Source of the DNA: Thermodesulfobium sp. 4217-1
GTDB taxonomy: Bacteria > Thermodesulfobiota > Thermodesulfobiia > Thermodesulfobiales > Thermodesulfobiaceae
Length of the DNA: 64,000 bases
Assembly: GCF_039822205.1 (NCBI RefSeq)
Contig: NZ_JBAGBW010000003.1
Location: 47,983-111,982 of the forward strand
Reading direction: 5' to 3'
Position numbers and translations under genes: made by a program. The notes below the pieces were generated by a model that saw only the letters and a list, made by a program, of their open reading frames with translations, was not told where the DNA came from and did not search any database. The first letter of the stretch is position 1. The number at the start of each line of letters is the position of its first letter. Positions 7,730 through 16,649 of the stretch are shown here, piece after piece.

Positions 7730-9895
7730 TTATCTATTTACCCTTTTTTGCTTTCCTTGATATCTATCGCCTTTACTCTCTGATGGGTCTTCTGAAAGGG
7801 CTTTTATGCTGAGATTTATCTTCCCATTGCTTTCAAGATCGAGTACCTTTACAGTTACTTCGTCACCCAAGCTTAAAACTTCCTCAACATTTTTTACCCT
7901 TGTTTTCGAGAGCTCAGATATGTGAACGAGTCCTTCTTTGCCTGGTGATATTTCAACTAAAGCTCCAAAATTAAAAATCTTTGTTACCTTTCCTGTATAA
8001 ATTTGTCCTGGGATTATCGGTTTTACAAGATTCTGTATAATTTCAATGGTTTTATCCAGGCTCTCTCCAGAATTAGATGCTATAAAAATTTTGCCATCTT
8101 GTTCAATGCTTATCTTGGATCCTGTCTCTTCTATAATTTTTTTAATTATTTTGCCGCCCTGGCCAATTACGTCGCTTATCTTTTCTGGATTAATTTGAAT
8201 CATTTCTATTCTAGGAGCATAGTTTGAAAGCTTTTCTCTTGGGCTTGATATTGTGTTTGTCATCTTGTCTATGATAAATTTTCTACCCTTGTTTGCTTTG
8301 GCAATTGCTCTTACGAGCGCATCAAGAGGTATGCCCGGGACCTTTACGTCCAATTGGAGTGCGCTAACTCCATCAACAGTACCTGTGACTTTGAAGTCCA
8401 TATCGCCTAAAGCATCTTCTAACCCTGTGATGTCAGACAGAATAATGCTGTCTTCCTTTTCATAAATAAGACCCATTGCTATTCCGCCAACGTGTTTTGA
8501 TATTGGCACTCCTGCATCCATTAGCGAAAGAGAAGATCCACATGTAGATGCCATAGAGGATGAGCCGTTTGACTCAAGTATCTCAGAAACCACCCTAATA
8601 GTGTATGGGAAATCTGATTCTTTGGGTAGAACTGGAACCAATGCCTTTTCTGCAAGAGCTCCGTGCCCAATCTCTCTTCTTCCTGGACCCCTGGAGGGTC
8701 TAGCTTCGCCTACACTAAATCCTGGAAAGTTATAATGATGCATATATCTTTTTCTTATTTCGCTATTTGTTTGGTAAAGTGTATCGATTATTTGAGAGTC
8801 CTCTTGAGTCCCCAATGTAGCAATACTAAGGGCTTGCGTCTGACCTCTGGTAAACAAAGCCGAGCCGTGTGCCCTAGGTAATATGCCTACTTGAATTGTA
8901 ATGGTCCTTATTTCGTCGAGATCCCTGCCATCGAGCCTTTTGTTGTTTTTTATAATATAGCTTCTGACTATTTTTTTAAATTTACTCTGAAACGCTTGAT
9001 TCAACAGCAATATATTTGATTCTACGAATTCTATTCCGAATTTTTCAGAGATTTTCGAGATCATCTCTTCTTTTAATGCTTTTTCCAAGTTTTCATAATC
9101 TATTTTGGCTTTGAGCGGGAAGTTATTGGTGATTTCATCCGTTAGAATTTTATCTAAAGCGTCTATAATTTCTTTTGTAGGCTCTTGAATGTAAACAGAG
9201 CTCTTGGATGGATTTATTTTTGAAACGAGGTCTCTTTGTAGATCGCATATATTTTTTATAACAGGGAGCGAAAAGTTTATTGCTTCAATTATCTCTTGTT
9301 CAGGTATTTCTTTGAATCCTCCCTCAATCATCAATATATTCTCTTCTTTTCCAACGATTACAATGTCTATATCGCTATTTGCAATTTGATCTATTGTGGG
9401 GTTTAAAATAAACTTTCCATCAATCTTGCCTACTCTAACTGCGCCTATCGGACCGCCAAATGGGATGTCTGATATACAAAGGGCTGCGCTGGTTGCGATG
9501 ATAGTAAGTACATCTGCTGGAAAATCATTGTCAATTGAGAGCGGGAAAGCTGATATACAGACATCATTTCTAAGTCCCTTGGGAAACAACGGTCTAATAG
9601 AACGGTCTATAATTCTGCTATAAAGTATAGCTCTTTCGCTAGGCCTTCCCTCTCTTTTAAAGAAGCCGCCAGGAAACTTGCCTGCTGCATACATCTTTTC
9701 GTCGAAATCGACTACGAGAGGCATAAAATCTAAATCACTGCGTGCTTCTTTGGACATAGTTGCTGCACTAAATACGATAGTATCACCAGATCTTACTGTA
9801 ACTGAGCCATTAGCTTGTTTTGCCAATAGACCCGTTTCTATATTGATCGTAATGCCTTCTGCGATTTCCTTTGTAAGGCTATATACCTCACTCAT
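7730..9895 (-). CDS. pnp: polyribonucleotide nucleotidyltransferase (PNPase)
   Basis: Phosphorolytic 3'-5' exoribonuclease of mRNA decay, 721 residues. Order of domains: RNase PH-like domain 1 (FPGGFFKREGRPSERA is diagnostic), an alpha-helical linker, RNase PH-like domain 2 with the active-site region GQTQAL and later DFKVTGT, a KH domain (IGQGGKII, about residues 555-610) and an S1 domain (VTKIFNFGALVEI, about 620-690), then a basic tail. The ATG overlaps the rpsO stop as TAATG, which implies translational coupling; rpsO-pnp is a widespread pair. Confidence 0.97.
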   Translation of the reverse strand: MSEVYSLTKEIAEGITINIETGLLAKQANGSVTVRSGDTIVFSAATMSKEARSDLDFMPLVVDFDEKMYAAGKFPGGFFKREGRPSERAILYSRIIDRSIRPLFPKGLRNDVCISAFPLSIDNDFPADVLTIIATSAALCISDIPFGGPIGAVRVGKIDGKFILNPTIDQIANSDIDIVIVGKEENILMIEGGFKEIPEQEIIEAINFSLPVIKNICDLQRDLVSKINPSKSSVYIQEPTKEIIDALDKILTDEITNNFPLKAKIDYENLEKALKEEMISKISEKFGIEFVESNILLLNQAFQSKFKKIVRSYIIKNNKRLDGRDLDEIRTITIQVGILPRAHGSALFTRGQTQALSIATLGTQEDSQIIDTLYQTNSEIRKRYMHHYNFPGFSVGEARPSRGPGRREIGHGALAEKALVPVLPKESDFPYTIRVVSEILESNGSSSMASTCGSSLSLMDAGVPISKHVGGIAMGLIYEKEDSIILSDITGLEDALGDMDFKVTGTVDGVSALQLDVKVPGIPLDALVRAIAKANKGRKFIIDKMTNTISSPREKLSNYAPRIEMIQINPEKISDVIGQGGKIIKKIIEETGSKISIEQDGKIFIASNSGESLDKTIEIIQNLVKPIIPGQIYTGKVTKIFNFGALVEISPGKEGLVHISELSKTRVKNVEEVLSLGDEVTVKVLDLESNGKINLSIKALSEDPSESKGDRYQGKQKRVNR

Positions 9896-10167
9896 TATGC
9901 AGTTTCTCTAAGGCCAAGTTTGCCAATCAGCTTTCTGTATCTGTTTATGTCTTTGCCCTTTACATAAGATAGTAGTCTCTTTCTCTGATTGACCATTTTC
10001 AAAAGCCCTCTTTTTGAGTGAAGATCGCTTTTGTGCTCTTTCAAGTGTTCTGCAAGTTTCTCAATACGATAAGTTAATATTGCTACCTGTACTTCTGCTG
10101 AGCCTGTGTCGTTCTCATGCAAACCGAAATCTTCTATTACCTTCTTCTTAAGTTCCTTTTCTAACAT
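9895..10167 (-). CDS. rpsO: 30S ribosomal protein S15
   Basis: Primary 16S rRNA-binding protein of the small subunit. The 90-residue product has the conserved core [13 protein letters not shown], then HSKRGLL and RKRLLSYV. I chose ATG 10167, which has a strong AAGGAGG upstream and gives the standard length; the in-frame start at 10194 would add nine non-family residues. It is the first gene of the run ending at 1274. S15 often represses its own mRNA through the leader, but I cannot identify a specific structure here. Confidence 0.97.
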   Translation of the reverse strand: MLEKELKKKVIEDFGLHENDTGSAEVQVAILTYRIEKLAEHLKEHKSDLHSKRGLLKMVNQRKRLLSYVKGKDINRYRKLIGKLGLRETA

Positions 10168-10297
10168 AAAATCCTCCTTAAATAATAAATCCACTATCCA
10201 AGCAATGTCGTTTGTAATCTTGCAATGCCTAGATAGGGTAAGTTTGAAAACATATGATATTAGTAGTCAAACATTTAGATCTATTCTATCATAAATG

Positions 10298-10303
10298 TAT
10301 AAT
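10298..10303 (+). promoter_or_regulatory. candidate -10 box for the YqgF-like/comEB genes
   Basis: TATAAT at 10298-10303, 24 bases upstream of the TTG start at 10327. A weak -35 (TTTAGA, 10274-10279) lies 18 bases before it. Predicted by eye only. Confidence 0.3.
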
Positions 10304-10326
10304 ATTCAAAAAGTGAGGTTAAAATT

Positions 10327-10725
10327 TTGATTTTAGGGATTGACGCAGGGAGATATAAGGTTGGTTATGCAATCTTAGGCAATGATTATAAAGTTTTTGT
10401 CAAAGGGATAATATTATTTGATAATTTTAAAAGTGAATTCTCCGAGATTATCCATAATTATGAAATCGAAAATATAATTGTTGGAAGTGGCACGGGGCAC
10501 AATGAAATCGTAAGCTTGATAAAGGAAGTCGATCCTGATTTAAAAGTTATAATAGTATCAGAGATAAATAGTTCTGTAGAGGCAAAGTGGAGATATATAA
10601 ATTCACTAAAAGGGATTAAAGGACTGTTTTATAGAATAATTGGTTATGCTGATAAGCCTGTTGATGACATTTCAGCAGTAATAATAGCTGAAAGATATTT
10701 GAAAGAAAAGGAGAAAAATAATTGA
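10327..10725 (+). CDS. RuvC/YqgF-like RNase H-fold protein
   Basis: 132-residue protein with an RNase H-like first strand ([16 protein letters not shown]) and a C-terminal [15 protein letters not shown], the layout I recall for cyanobacterial YqgF-like 'resolvases'. It is distinct from the RuvX gene at 50484 in the same window. The conserved acidic positions (Asp in GIDAG, DD near the end) suggest a nuclease, but the substrate is unknown. Start is TTG at 10327 after GAGGT. Its stop overlaps the TTG start of the deaminase gene, so the two are coupled. Confidence 0.6.
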   Translation: MILGIDAGRYKVGYAILGNDYKVFVKGIILFDNFKSEFSEIIHNYEIENIIVGSGTGHNEIVSLIKEVDPDLKVIIVSEINSSVEAKWRYINSLKGIKGLFYRIIGYADKPVDDISAVIIAERYLKEKEKNN

Positions 10726-11180
10726 GACCAGATTGGGATTCTTACTTTATGCAAATCGCCAATTTAGTAGCCACACGTTCAACCTGTATAAGGAGGAAGG
10801 TTGGCGCAGTCATTGTTAAGGACAAGAGAATATTGTCAACTGGATACAATGGTGTTCCTTCTGGGCTCCAACATTGTTTGGATATAGGCTGTTTAAGGGA
10901 TAAACTGAAGATTCCGTCTGGGGAGCGGCAAGAACTTTGCAGAGGTTTGCATGCTGAGCAAAATGCTATTATTCAAGGGGCGATGTACGGTGTTAGCTTG
11001 ATGGGCTCAGTGATATATGTTACCAATCAACCATGTATAACCTGTGCAAAGATGTTAATTCAATCAGGAATAATTAAAATATATTATCAAGGAGACTATC
11101 CCGATCCTCTTTCTTTGGAGATGTTAGGTGAGGCAAGGATTGAAACGATAAAATTTATTCCTGATGAAAAAGAGGTGTAG
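10722..11180 (+). CDS. comEB: dCMP deaminase (ComEB family)
   Basis: Zinc-dependent deaminase converting dCMP to dUMP for thymidylate synthesis, 152 residues. Zinc and catalytic motifs are present: HAEQNAI (His ligand and catalytic Glu) and [12 protein letters not shown] (two Cys ligands). The N-terminus [10 protein letters not shown] with [11 protein letters not shown] matches the family. The TTG start overlaps the upstream stop by 3 bases. The next gene starts 6 bases downstream. Confidence 0.93.
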   Translation: MRPDWDSYFMQIANLVATRSTCIRRKVGAVIVKDKRILSTGYNGVPSGLQHCLDIGCLRDKLKIPSGERQELCRGLHAEQNAIIQGAMYGVSLMGSVIYVTNQPCITCAKMLIQSGIIKIYYQGDYPDPLSLEMLGEARIETIKFIPDEKEV

Positions 11181-11186
11181 TTTATT

Positions 11187-12206
11187 TTGTTATTTCTTAT
11201 GTGCTTAATATCTTTTTTATTTTCACTGCTAAATACAAAATTTGTAATTTTTTTCTCTGAGAAGCTAAAAATCTATGACAAGCCTGATAGTAGAAAAATT
11301 CATAATGAATTAATCTCTCGACTTGGCGGAGTAGGTTTTTTTATACCTTTTTTAATTTCTATGTTTATGTATTCTTTTTTTGTAAAAGGTTTTGAGATTG
11401 TTGATTTTTTAATTTGTATTCTTCCAGTTTTTCTACTTGGGTTATATGACGATCTATTCGGAATTAACCCTCTGGTAAAATTGGCGGCTCAGATTTTCGC
11501 TTCGGTAGTGGCTTTCAATTTAGGATTTCGTATTGATTATATTTATTTTCCCTTTATAGGGTATCTTTTTTTTGGGGGACTTTCCCTTTTTTTTACAATA
11601 TTTTGGTTGGTGGGACTATCTAACGCTCTTAATTTAGTAGATGGCATGGATGGACTTGCGTCTGGAGTCGCTATATTAATATTGTTATCTATGGCAATCG
11701 TTTCATATGTTCTGGACAGAAATTTTGTTTTTGTAATATCGGTATTGCTTCTGTTTTCAATGACAGGTTTTTTTGTCTTTAACATAAACCCTGCAAGGAT
11801 ATTTATGGGCGATAGCGGTTCCTTGACGGTAGGATTTATAATAGGGTTGCTTTCTGTGTCTGGTTTTATGAAGGGGCTTACGCTGGTGACACTCTTTTCT
11901 ATAATAATTATGTTAATAATTCCTGTAGCGGATACCTTATGGGCTATAATAAGAAGATCTATATCAGGGAAATCGATTTTTTCCCCGGATAAAGGACACT
12001 TTCATCATGTACTTTTAGAAAAAGGATGGAGTGTCAGAAAGATTAATTTTTTATTTAGAGGTATAACTGTGGTAGGATCTTTGGTCTTCTTCTTTGTCTT
12101 TCTGCCTCAGGAGTACTTTTTGTTTACTGCTTCTTTTTTGATTTTTGGATATTTCTTTCTGTTTTTAATTGAATCTATTGTTATTGGAGTGAGAAAAAGT
12201 GCATAA
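11187..12206 (+). CDS. polyprenyl-phosphate N-acetylglucosaminyl-1-phosphate transferase (WecA/TagO/MraY family)
   Basis: Integral membrane transferase of 339 residues with about ten hydrophobic segments. It loads a UDP-linked amino sugar phosphate on undecaprenyl phosphate to start a cell-envelope polymer. Seen: GLYDDLFG, the DGMDGLASG loop, FMGDSGSL and the C-terminal cytoplasmic DKGHFHHVLLEKG typical of TagO/WecA rather than MraY. The next gene, UDP-GlcNAc 2-epimerase, overlaps by 8 bases, supporting secondary polymer synthesis (teichoic acid-like or O-chain-like). Start TTG at 11187. Confidence 0.88.
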   Translation: MLFLMCLISFLFSLLNTKFVIFFSEKLKIYDKPDSRKIHNELISRLGGVGFFIPFLISMFMYSFFVKGFEIVDFLICILPVFLLGLYDDLFGINPLVKLAAQIFASVVAFNLGFRIDYIYFPFIGYLFFGGLSLFFTIFWLVGLSNALNLVDGMDGLASGVAILILLSMAIVSYVLDRNFVFVISVLLLFSMTGFFVFNINPARIFMGDSGSLTVGFIIGLLSVSGFMKGLTLVTLFSIIIMLIIPVADTLWAIIRRSISGKSIFSPDKGHFHHVLLEKGWSVRKINFLFRGITVVGSLVFFFVFLPQEYFLFTASFLIFGYFFLFLIESIVIGVRKSA

Positions 12207-13350
12207 AGCATTGCTAATTTTTGGTACGCGTCCTGAGGCTATTAAAATGGCTCCTCTTTTTTTGGAGTTAAAAGAATCAAAGAATTTTGAACCAATCGTA
12301 GTGGTTACCGCCCAACACAGAGAGATGTTGGATCAGGTTTTAAAGATTTTCAATATTGAGCCCGATTTTGATTTAGACATCATGAAACCAGGCCAGAGCC
12401 TTGAGGGCATAACTATTAGAGCTTTGGAGGGTCTCTCCACCATCATGAGAAAGGTTAGCCCTTCTATCGTTCTTGTTCAGGGAGATACTACGACGACTTA
12501 TGCAGGTGCGCTATCGGCTTTTTACCATAAAGTGCCAGTAGGACACGTGGAAGCAGGACTGAGAACTTATGACAAATTCAACCCTTACCCCGAAGAGATC
12601 AATAGAAGGATGACGACTTGCCTTGCTGATTTGCATTTTGCTCCAACTATTACATCTTTTAACAATCTAATTAGAGAAAACGTTAAAAAAGATGATATAT
12701 ACATCACTGGAAACACCGTGATCGATTCTTTACTAAATATATCCAAAAGAGATTATGATTTCCCACCTGCATTAAACCCAATAATAAACTCTTCACTAAG
12801 GAAGATTTTGATTACTGCCCATAGAAGAGAGAATTGGGACGAGATGAAGAATATTTTTTCAGCAGTTAAAAAGTTAGTTGAAAATTTTAATGATATACAA
12901 ATAGTTTTTCCAGTTCATATGAATCCAAAAATAAGACGTGATGCACAGGATATTCTGGGCAATAATCCAAGAATATCCTTGCTTGAGCCCCTTGACTATG
13001 AAACATTTATCCATGTTATGAAGAGCTGCTATCTTATACTTACAGATTCGGGAGGTGTCCAGGAAGAGGCTCCTTCATTGGGCGTGCCCGTGGTCGTTAT
13101 GAGAAAGACTACAGAAAGGCCTGAGGCCCTGAAAGCAAATGCTGTAATATTAAGCGGGACAGATGGAGAAAAGATTTATGACACCACAGCAAAACTCTTG
13201 AGCGATTCTGTTTTTTACTCTTCAATGAAAAAGAAGCTCAATCCTTATGGTGACGGAAGAGCCTCTTTTAGAATATTGAAATCTTTAGAATACTTTTTTG
13301 AGCTTAGTCAAGAAAAGCCTGAAGATTTTCACTATGACTATGAAGAATAA
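12199..13350 (+). CDS. wecB: UDP-N-acetylglucosamine 2-epimerase (non-hydrolysing)
   Basis: Interconverts UDP-GlcNAc and UDP-ManNAc for envelope polysaccharides. The 383-residue GT-B fold protein shows GTRPEAIKMAPL, QGDTTTTYAGA, GHVEAGLRT, the PEEINRR active-site segment, TAHRREN and DSGGVQEEAPSLG. GTG start at 12199 inside the end of the transferase gene. Its stop lies 3 bases from the stop of the convergent LUD gene. Confidence 0.95.
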   Translation: MHKALLIFGTRPEAIKMAPLFLELKESKNFEPIVVVTAQHREMLDQVLKIFNIEPDFDLDIMKPGQSLEGITIRALEGLSTIMRKVSPSIVLVQGDTTTTYAGALSAFYHKVPVGHVEAGLRTYDKFNPYPEEINRRMTTCLADLHFAPTITSFNNLIRENVKKDDIYITGNTVIDSLLNISKRDYDFPPALNPIINSSLRKILITAHRRENWDEMKNIFSAVKKLVENFNDIQIVFPVHMNPKIRRDAQDILGNNPRISLLEPLDYETFIHVMKSCYLILTDSGGVQEEAPSLGVPVVVMRKTTERPEALKANAVILSGTDGEKIYDTTAKLLSDSVFYSSMKKKLNPYGDGRASFRILKSLEYFFELSQEKPEDFHYDYEE

Positions 13351-13353
13351 TCT

Positions 13354-13995
13354 TTAAAAACCCAACTCCTCGTTTATTATAAACACGCTAAAAGGGGTAA
13401 GGCTTGGCCTCTTTTCTAATATTGTAGTGATGTTACATGTTCTTGTTGGACCCTGACAATCCATGCATTCACCTGTTACGGTGCACGGATTTGGCCTATT
13501 TAGCCTCTTATTGTTGATTGGGGCTGCGATTGTTTTAATTCTTCTTCTGGCTTCTTCTTCGTCTTTTACTATCTTGTTTGTGCCGGCCAGGATTATAACT
13601 TGCTTTGGTCCAAATATCATTGATGCAACTCTGTTTCCCACTCCATCAGTGTTTACAAGTTTTCCATCAAGAGTTATTGCGTTTGATCCTGTCATAAAAG
13701 TATCGCAAGTTAGCTGTTTTCTTCTTAAGTTTAAGACTTCTTCTGAGGAAAGACCAGCTTTATTGTGATCTAAAATTAGATTGCCTCTTTTAGCTAAAAT
13801 TTCGAGTATTCCGAGATTTTGTACTGTGGTAGATCCACCAACGCCTATGATGTCTTTCTCAGGAATCAGTTCTAAGAGCCTTTTTATAAGCTCTTCTCTT
13901 GTGCTAAAAAAATCAGCGTTAAAATTATTTTTTTTCAAAGCTTCTACAACCCGTTTCCCAAACACTTCACCGTGCCATTGCAAATTTGAATCCAT
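13354..13995 (-). CDS. LUD-domain (LutC/YkgG-like) protein
   Basis: 213-residue protein of the LUD family (formerly DUF162), related to LutC of lactate utilisation. Seen: GVGGSTTVQNLG, TGSNAITLDGKLVNTDG, and a Cys-rich C-terminal C-x5-C-x2-C-x6-C (CTVTGECMDCQGPTRTC) common in this subgroup. It stands alone, without LutA or LutB, so a lactate dehydrogenase role is not supported here. Start ATG at 13995 with GGAGGGAAG upstream. Exact function unknown. Confidence 0.8.
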   Translation of the reverse strand: MDSNLQWHGEVFGKRVVEALKKNNFNADFFSTREELIKRLLELIPEKDIIGVGGSTTVQNLGILEILAKRGNLILDHNKAGLSSEEVLNLRRKQLTCDTFMTGSNAITLDGKLVNTDGVGNRVASMIFGPKQVIILAGTNKIVKDEEEARRRIKTIAAPINNKRLNRPNPCTVTGECMDCQGPTRTCNITTILEKRPSLTPFSVFIINEELGF

Positions 13996-14282
13996 TTTCT
14001 TCCCTCCAATTAAAAATTGTTATAGTTAATGATATCACTAAATATAATTGTTTTTTTAAATTTAAAGGCTTTATATCATAAATAAATTTTTATTAATTTG
14101 AGAAATAAAGTTTCTATTAATATAAATCTTATTTATTTAGAAAATTAAGATTGTTCTGACAAAAGTAGTGACATTTGACAATATTAAAATTACAATGTTG
14201 GAGATCTAATTAGTATGTAAAATTTTATTATTGACATGATAAGAAAAATCTATTAACCTATAAGTGATTTTTGTAGTTAGGG
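13996..14282. other. AT-rich divergent intergenic region
   Basis: 287 bases between the LUD gene (-) and the ATP synthase operon (+). Very AT-rich, no ORF or RNA gene seen. It should hold promoters for both directions; the best candidate toward atp is listed separately. A consensus TTGACA at 14231-14236 is present but has no well-spaced -10. Confidence 0.6.
14168..14196 (+). promoter_or_regulatory. candidate sigma-70-type promoter of the atp operon
   Basis: GTGACA (14168-14173) and TACAAT (14191-14196) with a 17-base spacer, 86 bases upstream of the first atp gene. Each box is one mismatch from consensus. Not verified; the region is AT-rich and chance matches are likely. Confidence 0.4.
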
Positions 14283-14501
14283 GTGAGTTCTATAAAAAAA
14301 ATTAAAAAAGAACAAATCCCGCCTTTACATGTAGCTCAGTTGGGCTTTAACGTTTTAGGATCAACTTTAGGAGGGCTTTTATTAGGGTGGTTTTTGCAAG
14401 AGAAATTAGGATTTGGAATAGTAGGTTTTCTGTTTGGGCTCTTACTAGGAGTTTTTTCTGGATTATGGATTATTTTAAAGCAAATTTTAAATCAAAAATG
14501 A
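14283..14501 (+). CDS. atpZ: AtpZ/AtpI-like small membrane protein (ATPase_gene1 family)
   Basis: 72-residue protein with two hydrophobic helices (glycine-rich, GSTLGGLLLGWFL and FGLLLGVFSG) after a basic N-terminus. Proteins of this family sit at the head of atp operons and help c-ring assembly or ion supply to the ATP synthase. Position immediately before atpB, 16 bases away, supports the call. GTG start at 14283. Confidence 0.75.
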   Translation: MSSIKKIKKEQIPPLHVAQLGFNVLGSTLGGLLLGWFLQEKLGFGIVGFLFGLLLGVFSGLWIILKQILNQK

Positions 14502-14517
14502 AAGGGGGTGAAAAGAG

Positions 14518-15273
14518 TTGCATATCGCAGAAGAATTTATGTTACACAAGATCATTCCAATAAACATTGCTGGTTTTGATTTAAGCATTACACAGGCAGT
14601 TTTATGGATGTGGATAGCGTCTGTTATTATGCTGCTGTTTTTGTTTTATTGCAGCAAGAACATGACGGTTATACCTTCTAATAGGCTGGTTACAATGTTT
14701 GAAGTTTTTGTCGACTTTGTCAAAAAGGACATGGTAGAGAGTTTTATGCACGGGCAAGATGTAGAGAGATTCTTCCCACTAATAGCATCTATGTTTTTCT
14801 TTATTTTTGCATCAAACTTCATAGGAATTATCCCTGGGACTTATACTCCGACGAGCAACATCAATACAACTGCTGTCCTGGCTATATTTGTGTTTATCCT
14901 TTATAACGTTCTGGGAGTTATTAGGAACGGTGTAGGCGGATATCTAAAAAGTATAGTTGTTCCTGGTCTTCCTGCTCCTATTATTCCGGTTGTTTTTGTC
15001 ATAGAGGTATTTAGCCACTTTGCAAGGCCTCTTTCATTGGCAATAAGGTTATTTGCCAATATGATGGCTGGACACATTATAATCGGTGTTTTGATTTATC
15101 TTGCACTGCTTGCGACAGGAGCATTTATGGGTGGCATAATGCTCGGGTCTGTTTCTTTCGCTGCTTCTGTGGGAATGTATTTCTTGGAAGTTTTTGTAAA
15201 ATCACTTCAAGCGATAATCTTTGCTGTTTTAACATCAATGTATATTGCTGGTGCTGTTGCACCTGAACATTAG
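14518..15273 (+). CDS. atpB: ATP synthase F0 subunit a
   Basis: Membrane stator subunit forming the two ion half-channels against the c-ring. 251 residues, about six helices. The essential arginine is in LSLAIRLFANMMAGH, and the family motif FGIIPGTYTPTSNINTT-like segment precedes it (IGIIPGTYTPTSN). The TTG start at 14518 follows AAAGGGGGTG at a good distance; ATG at codon 8 is the alternative. Confidence 0.95.
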   Translation: MHIAEEFMLHKIIPINIAGFDLSITQAVLWMWIASVIMLLFLFYCSKNMTVIPSNRLVTMFEVFVDFVKKDMVESFMHGQDVERFFPLIASMFFFIFASNFIGIIPGTYTPTSNINTTAVLAIFVFILYNVLGVIRNGVGGYLKSIVVPGLPAPIIPVVFVIEVFSHFARPLSLAIRLFANMMAGHIIIGVLIYLALLATGAFMGGIMLGSVSFAASVGMYFLEVFVKSLQAIIFAVLTSMYIAGAVAPEH

Positions 15274-15319
15274 TTTTTGTTTCACAACTTTAATTAAAAA
15301 TTTTTGGAGGTGTTTTTAA

Positions 15320-15571
15320 ATGGATGCAGTAAGTATAAATCTTGGTTTGGCTCAGTTGGGCGCAGGTGTTGCTATTGGATTTGCCGCTGCTGGTGGTGGC
15401 GCAGGAATGGGTATATTGGGTGGATATTTTTTGACCGCTCTTGCAAGACAGCCAGAACTTCTTGGACCACTACGTACCTATATGATTTTGGTATTGGTCT
15501 TTATTGAAGCTCAGGTTCTTTATGGTTTTACTGTTTCTATGATCCTTTTGTTTGCTGCTCCTAAGCATTAG
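15320..15571 (+). CDS. atpE: ATP synthase F0 subunit c
   Basis: Hairpin membrane subunit of 83 residues forming the rotor ring. It has a glycine-rich first helix, the polar loop ARQPE and the ion-binding Glu in helix 2 (FIEAQVLYGF). At the places where Na+-type c subunits carry Gln and a Ser/Thr after the Glu, this protein has Met (in GAGMG) and Ala, so I infer H+ coupling. GGAGGTG precedes ATG 15320. Confidence 0.95.
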   Translation: MDAVSINLGLAQLGAGVAIGFAAAGGGAGMGILGGYFLTALARQPELLGPLRTYMILVLVFIEAQVLYGFTVSMILLFAAPKH

Positions 15572-15602
15572 TCTTTTATTCTTTTAAGGGAGATCTAAAA
15601 AA

Positions 15603-16088
15603 ATGATGAATTTTGAATTTGGTCTGGAGTTCTGGACTATTGTCTCCTTTTTTATATTCTTCTTTCTATTTGCAAAGTTTGTTGTTCCACCAATAAATAA
15701 TGCTCTTAAAGAGAGAGAAAAGGCTATTGCAGGGGCGATAGAGCAGGCTCGAAATGAAAGAGAAGAGGCAGAAAAGCTCTTACAAGAATCAAAAAAAGAA
15801 CTTGAGGAAACAAGGGCTCGTTCTTCAAAGATTGTAGAAGAGGCAAGAGCTTATGCTGATGATGTTAAGAATGACATTGTTAAAAAAGCAAAAGATGAAG
15901 CACAGAAAATAGTTGAAAATGCTTCCAAAGATCTTGATAGAGCGAAGGCAGAAGTAATAGCTGAGCTAAAAGTGGAAGTTGTTAATCTTACCATTACTCT
16001 TGCAGAAAAACTCCTTGAGAAAGAAATGGACAAAACCGTACAAACAAAATTTGTTACAGAATATTTACAAAAAATGGGTAAGAACTAA
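15603..16088 (+). CDS. atpF: ATP synthase F0 subunit b
   Basis: Peripheral stalk subunit of 161 residues. One N-terminal membrane helix (FWTIVSFFIFFFLFAKFVV) is followed by a long charged coiled coil ending in LQKMGKN. It links subunit a to F1 through delta. It starts at ATG 15603 after GGGAGATC; an adjacent ATG one codon later is equally possible. atpH follows one base after its stop. Confidence 0.95.
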   Translation: MMNFEFGLEFWTIVSFFIFFFLFAKFVVPPINNALKEREKAIAGAIEQARNEREEAEKLLQESKKELEETRARSSKIVEEARAYADDVKNDIVKKAKDEAQKIVENASKDLDRAKAEVIAELKVEVVNLTITLAEKLLEKEMDKTVQTKFVTEYLQKMGKN

Positions 16089-16089
16089 G

Positions 16090-16632
16090 ATGGACAATAG
16101 CTATGTCTTAGCAAAGAGATATGCAAGGGCTTTTTTGTCTATTCTTAAGGAAAAGAATTCAGACTTGCAAGGTGTGGTAGACGAAACACAAACTCTTCTT
16201 CAAAGCTTTAAGGATACAGGTCTTGACAAAATAATTGTGAATCCTGTTCTCGATTTAAGCATGAAGAAGAGTCTAATTGAACCTTTAAAAGATAAGATTT
16301 CACAAGATATTTATGCTTTTGTGGAATTTCTTATCGACAAAAATAGATTTACATTGCTCCCTTTCATTTTAGAATCTCTTGAAGAAACGTTAAATGAGGA
16401 GCGTGGCAGGATTATTGCCAATCTTGAGGTTGCTTCGCCATTGACTGACGATTTGAAATTAAATTTTTCAAATTATTTCAAAACAAAGTTTGATGCGAAA
16501 AGCGTCGAGATTATAGAAGTTGTCAACGAAAAGATCATTGGTGGTTTTAGGGCAAAAATTGGAGATTATCTTATTGATGCAAGCGTTAGGGGGTCCTTGG
16601 AAAAAGCCAAGAGACTTCTTTTAGCTAACTGA
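16090..16632 (+). CDS. atpH: ATP synthase F1 subunit delta
   Basis: Connects the b stalk to the top of the alpha/beta hexamer. 180 residues from ATG 16090 ([18 protein letters not shown] matches the family's N-terminus), which is one base after the atpF stop; an in-frame start at 15979 lies inside atpF and is rejected. The C-terminal motif [20 protein letters not shown] is typical. Confidence 0.94.
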   Translation: MDNSYVLAKRYARAFLSILKEKNSDLQGVVDETQTLLQSFKDTGLDKIIVNPVLDLSMKKSLIEPLKDKISQDIYAFVEFLIDKNRFTLLPFILESLEETLNEERGRIIANLEVASPLTDDLKLNFSNYFKTKFDAKSVEIIEVVNEKIIGGFRAKIGDYLIDASVRGSLEKAKRLLLAN

Positions 16633-16649
16633 AGGGAGGTGTTGTTTTT

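Noticed and set aside
13463..13768. Plus-strand ORF antisense to the LUD gene
   Set aside because: Hydrophobic shadow of the real gene; no family resemblance.
14231..14236. Consensus TTGACA as the atp -35 box
   Set aside because: No acceptable -10 at 16-18 bases; TATAAG at 14259 is 22 bases away. The pair at 14168/14191 is better spaced.
15979..16632. Longer delta-subunit ORF from 15979
   Set aside because: The extra part is an out-of-frame reading of atpF; the family N-terminus begins at ATG 16090.
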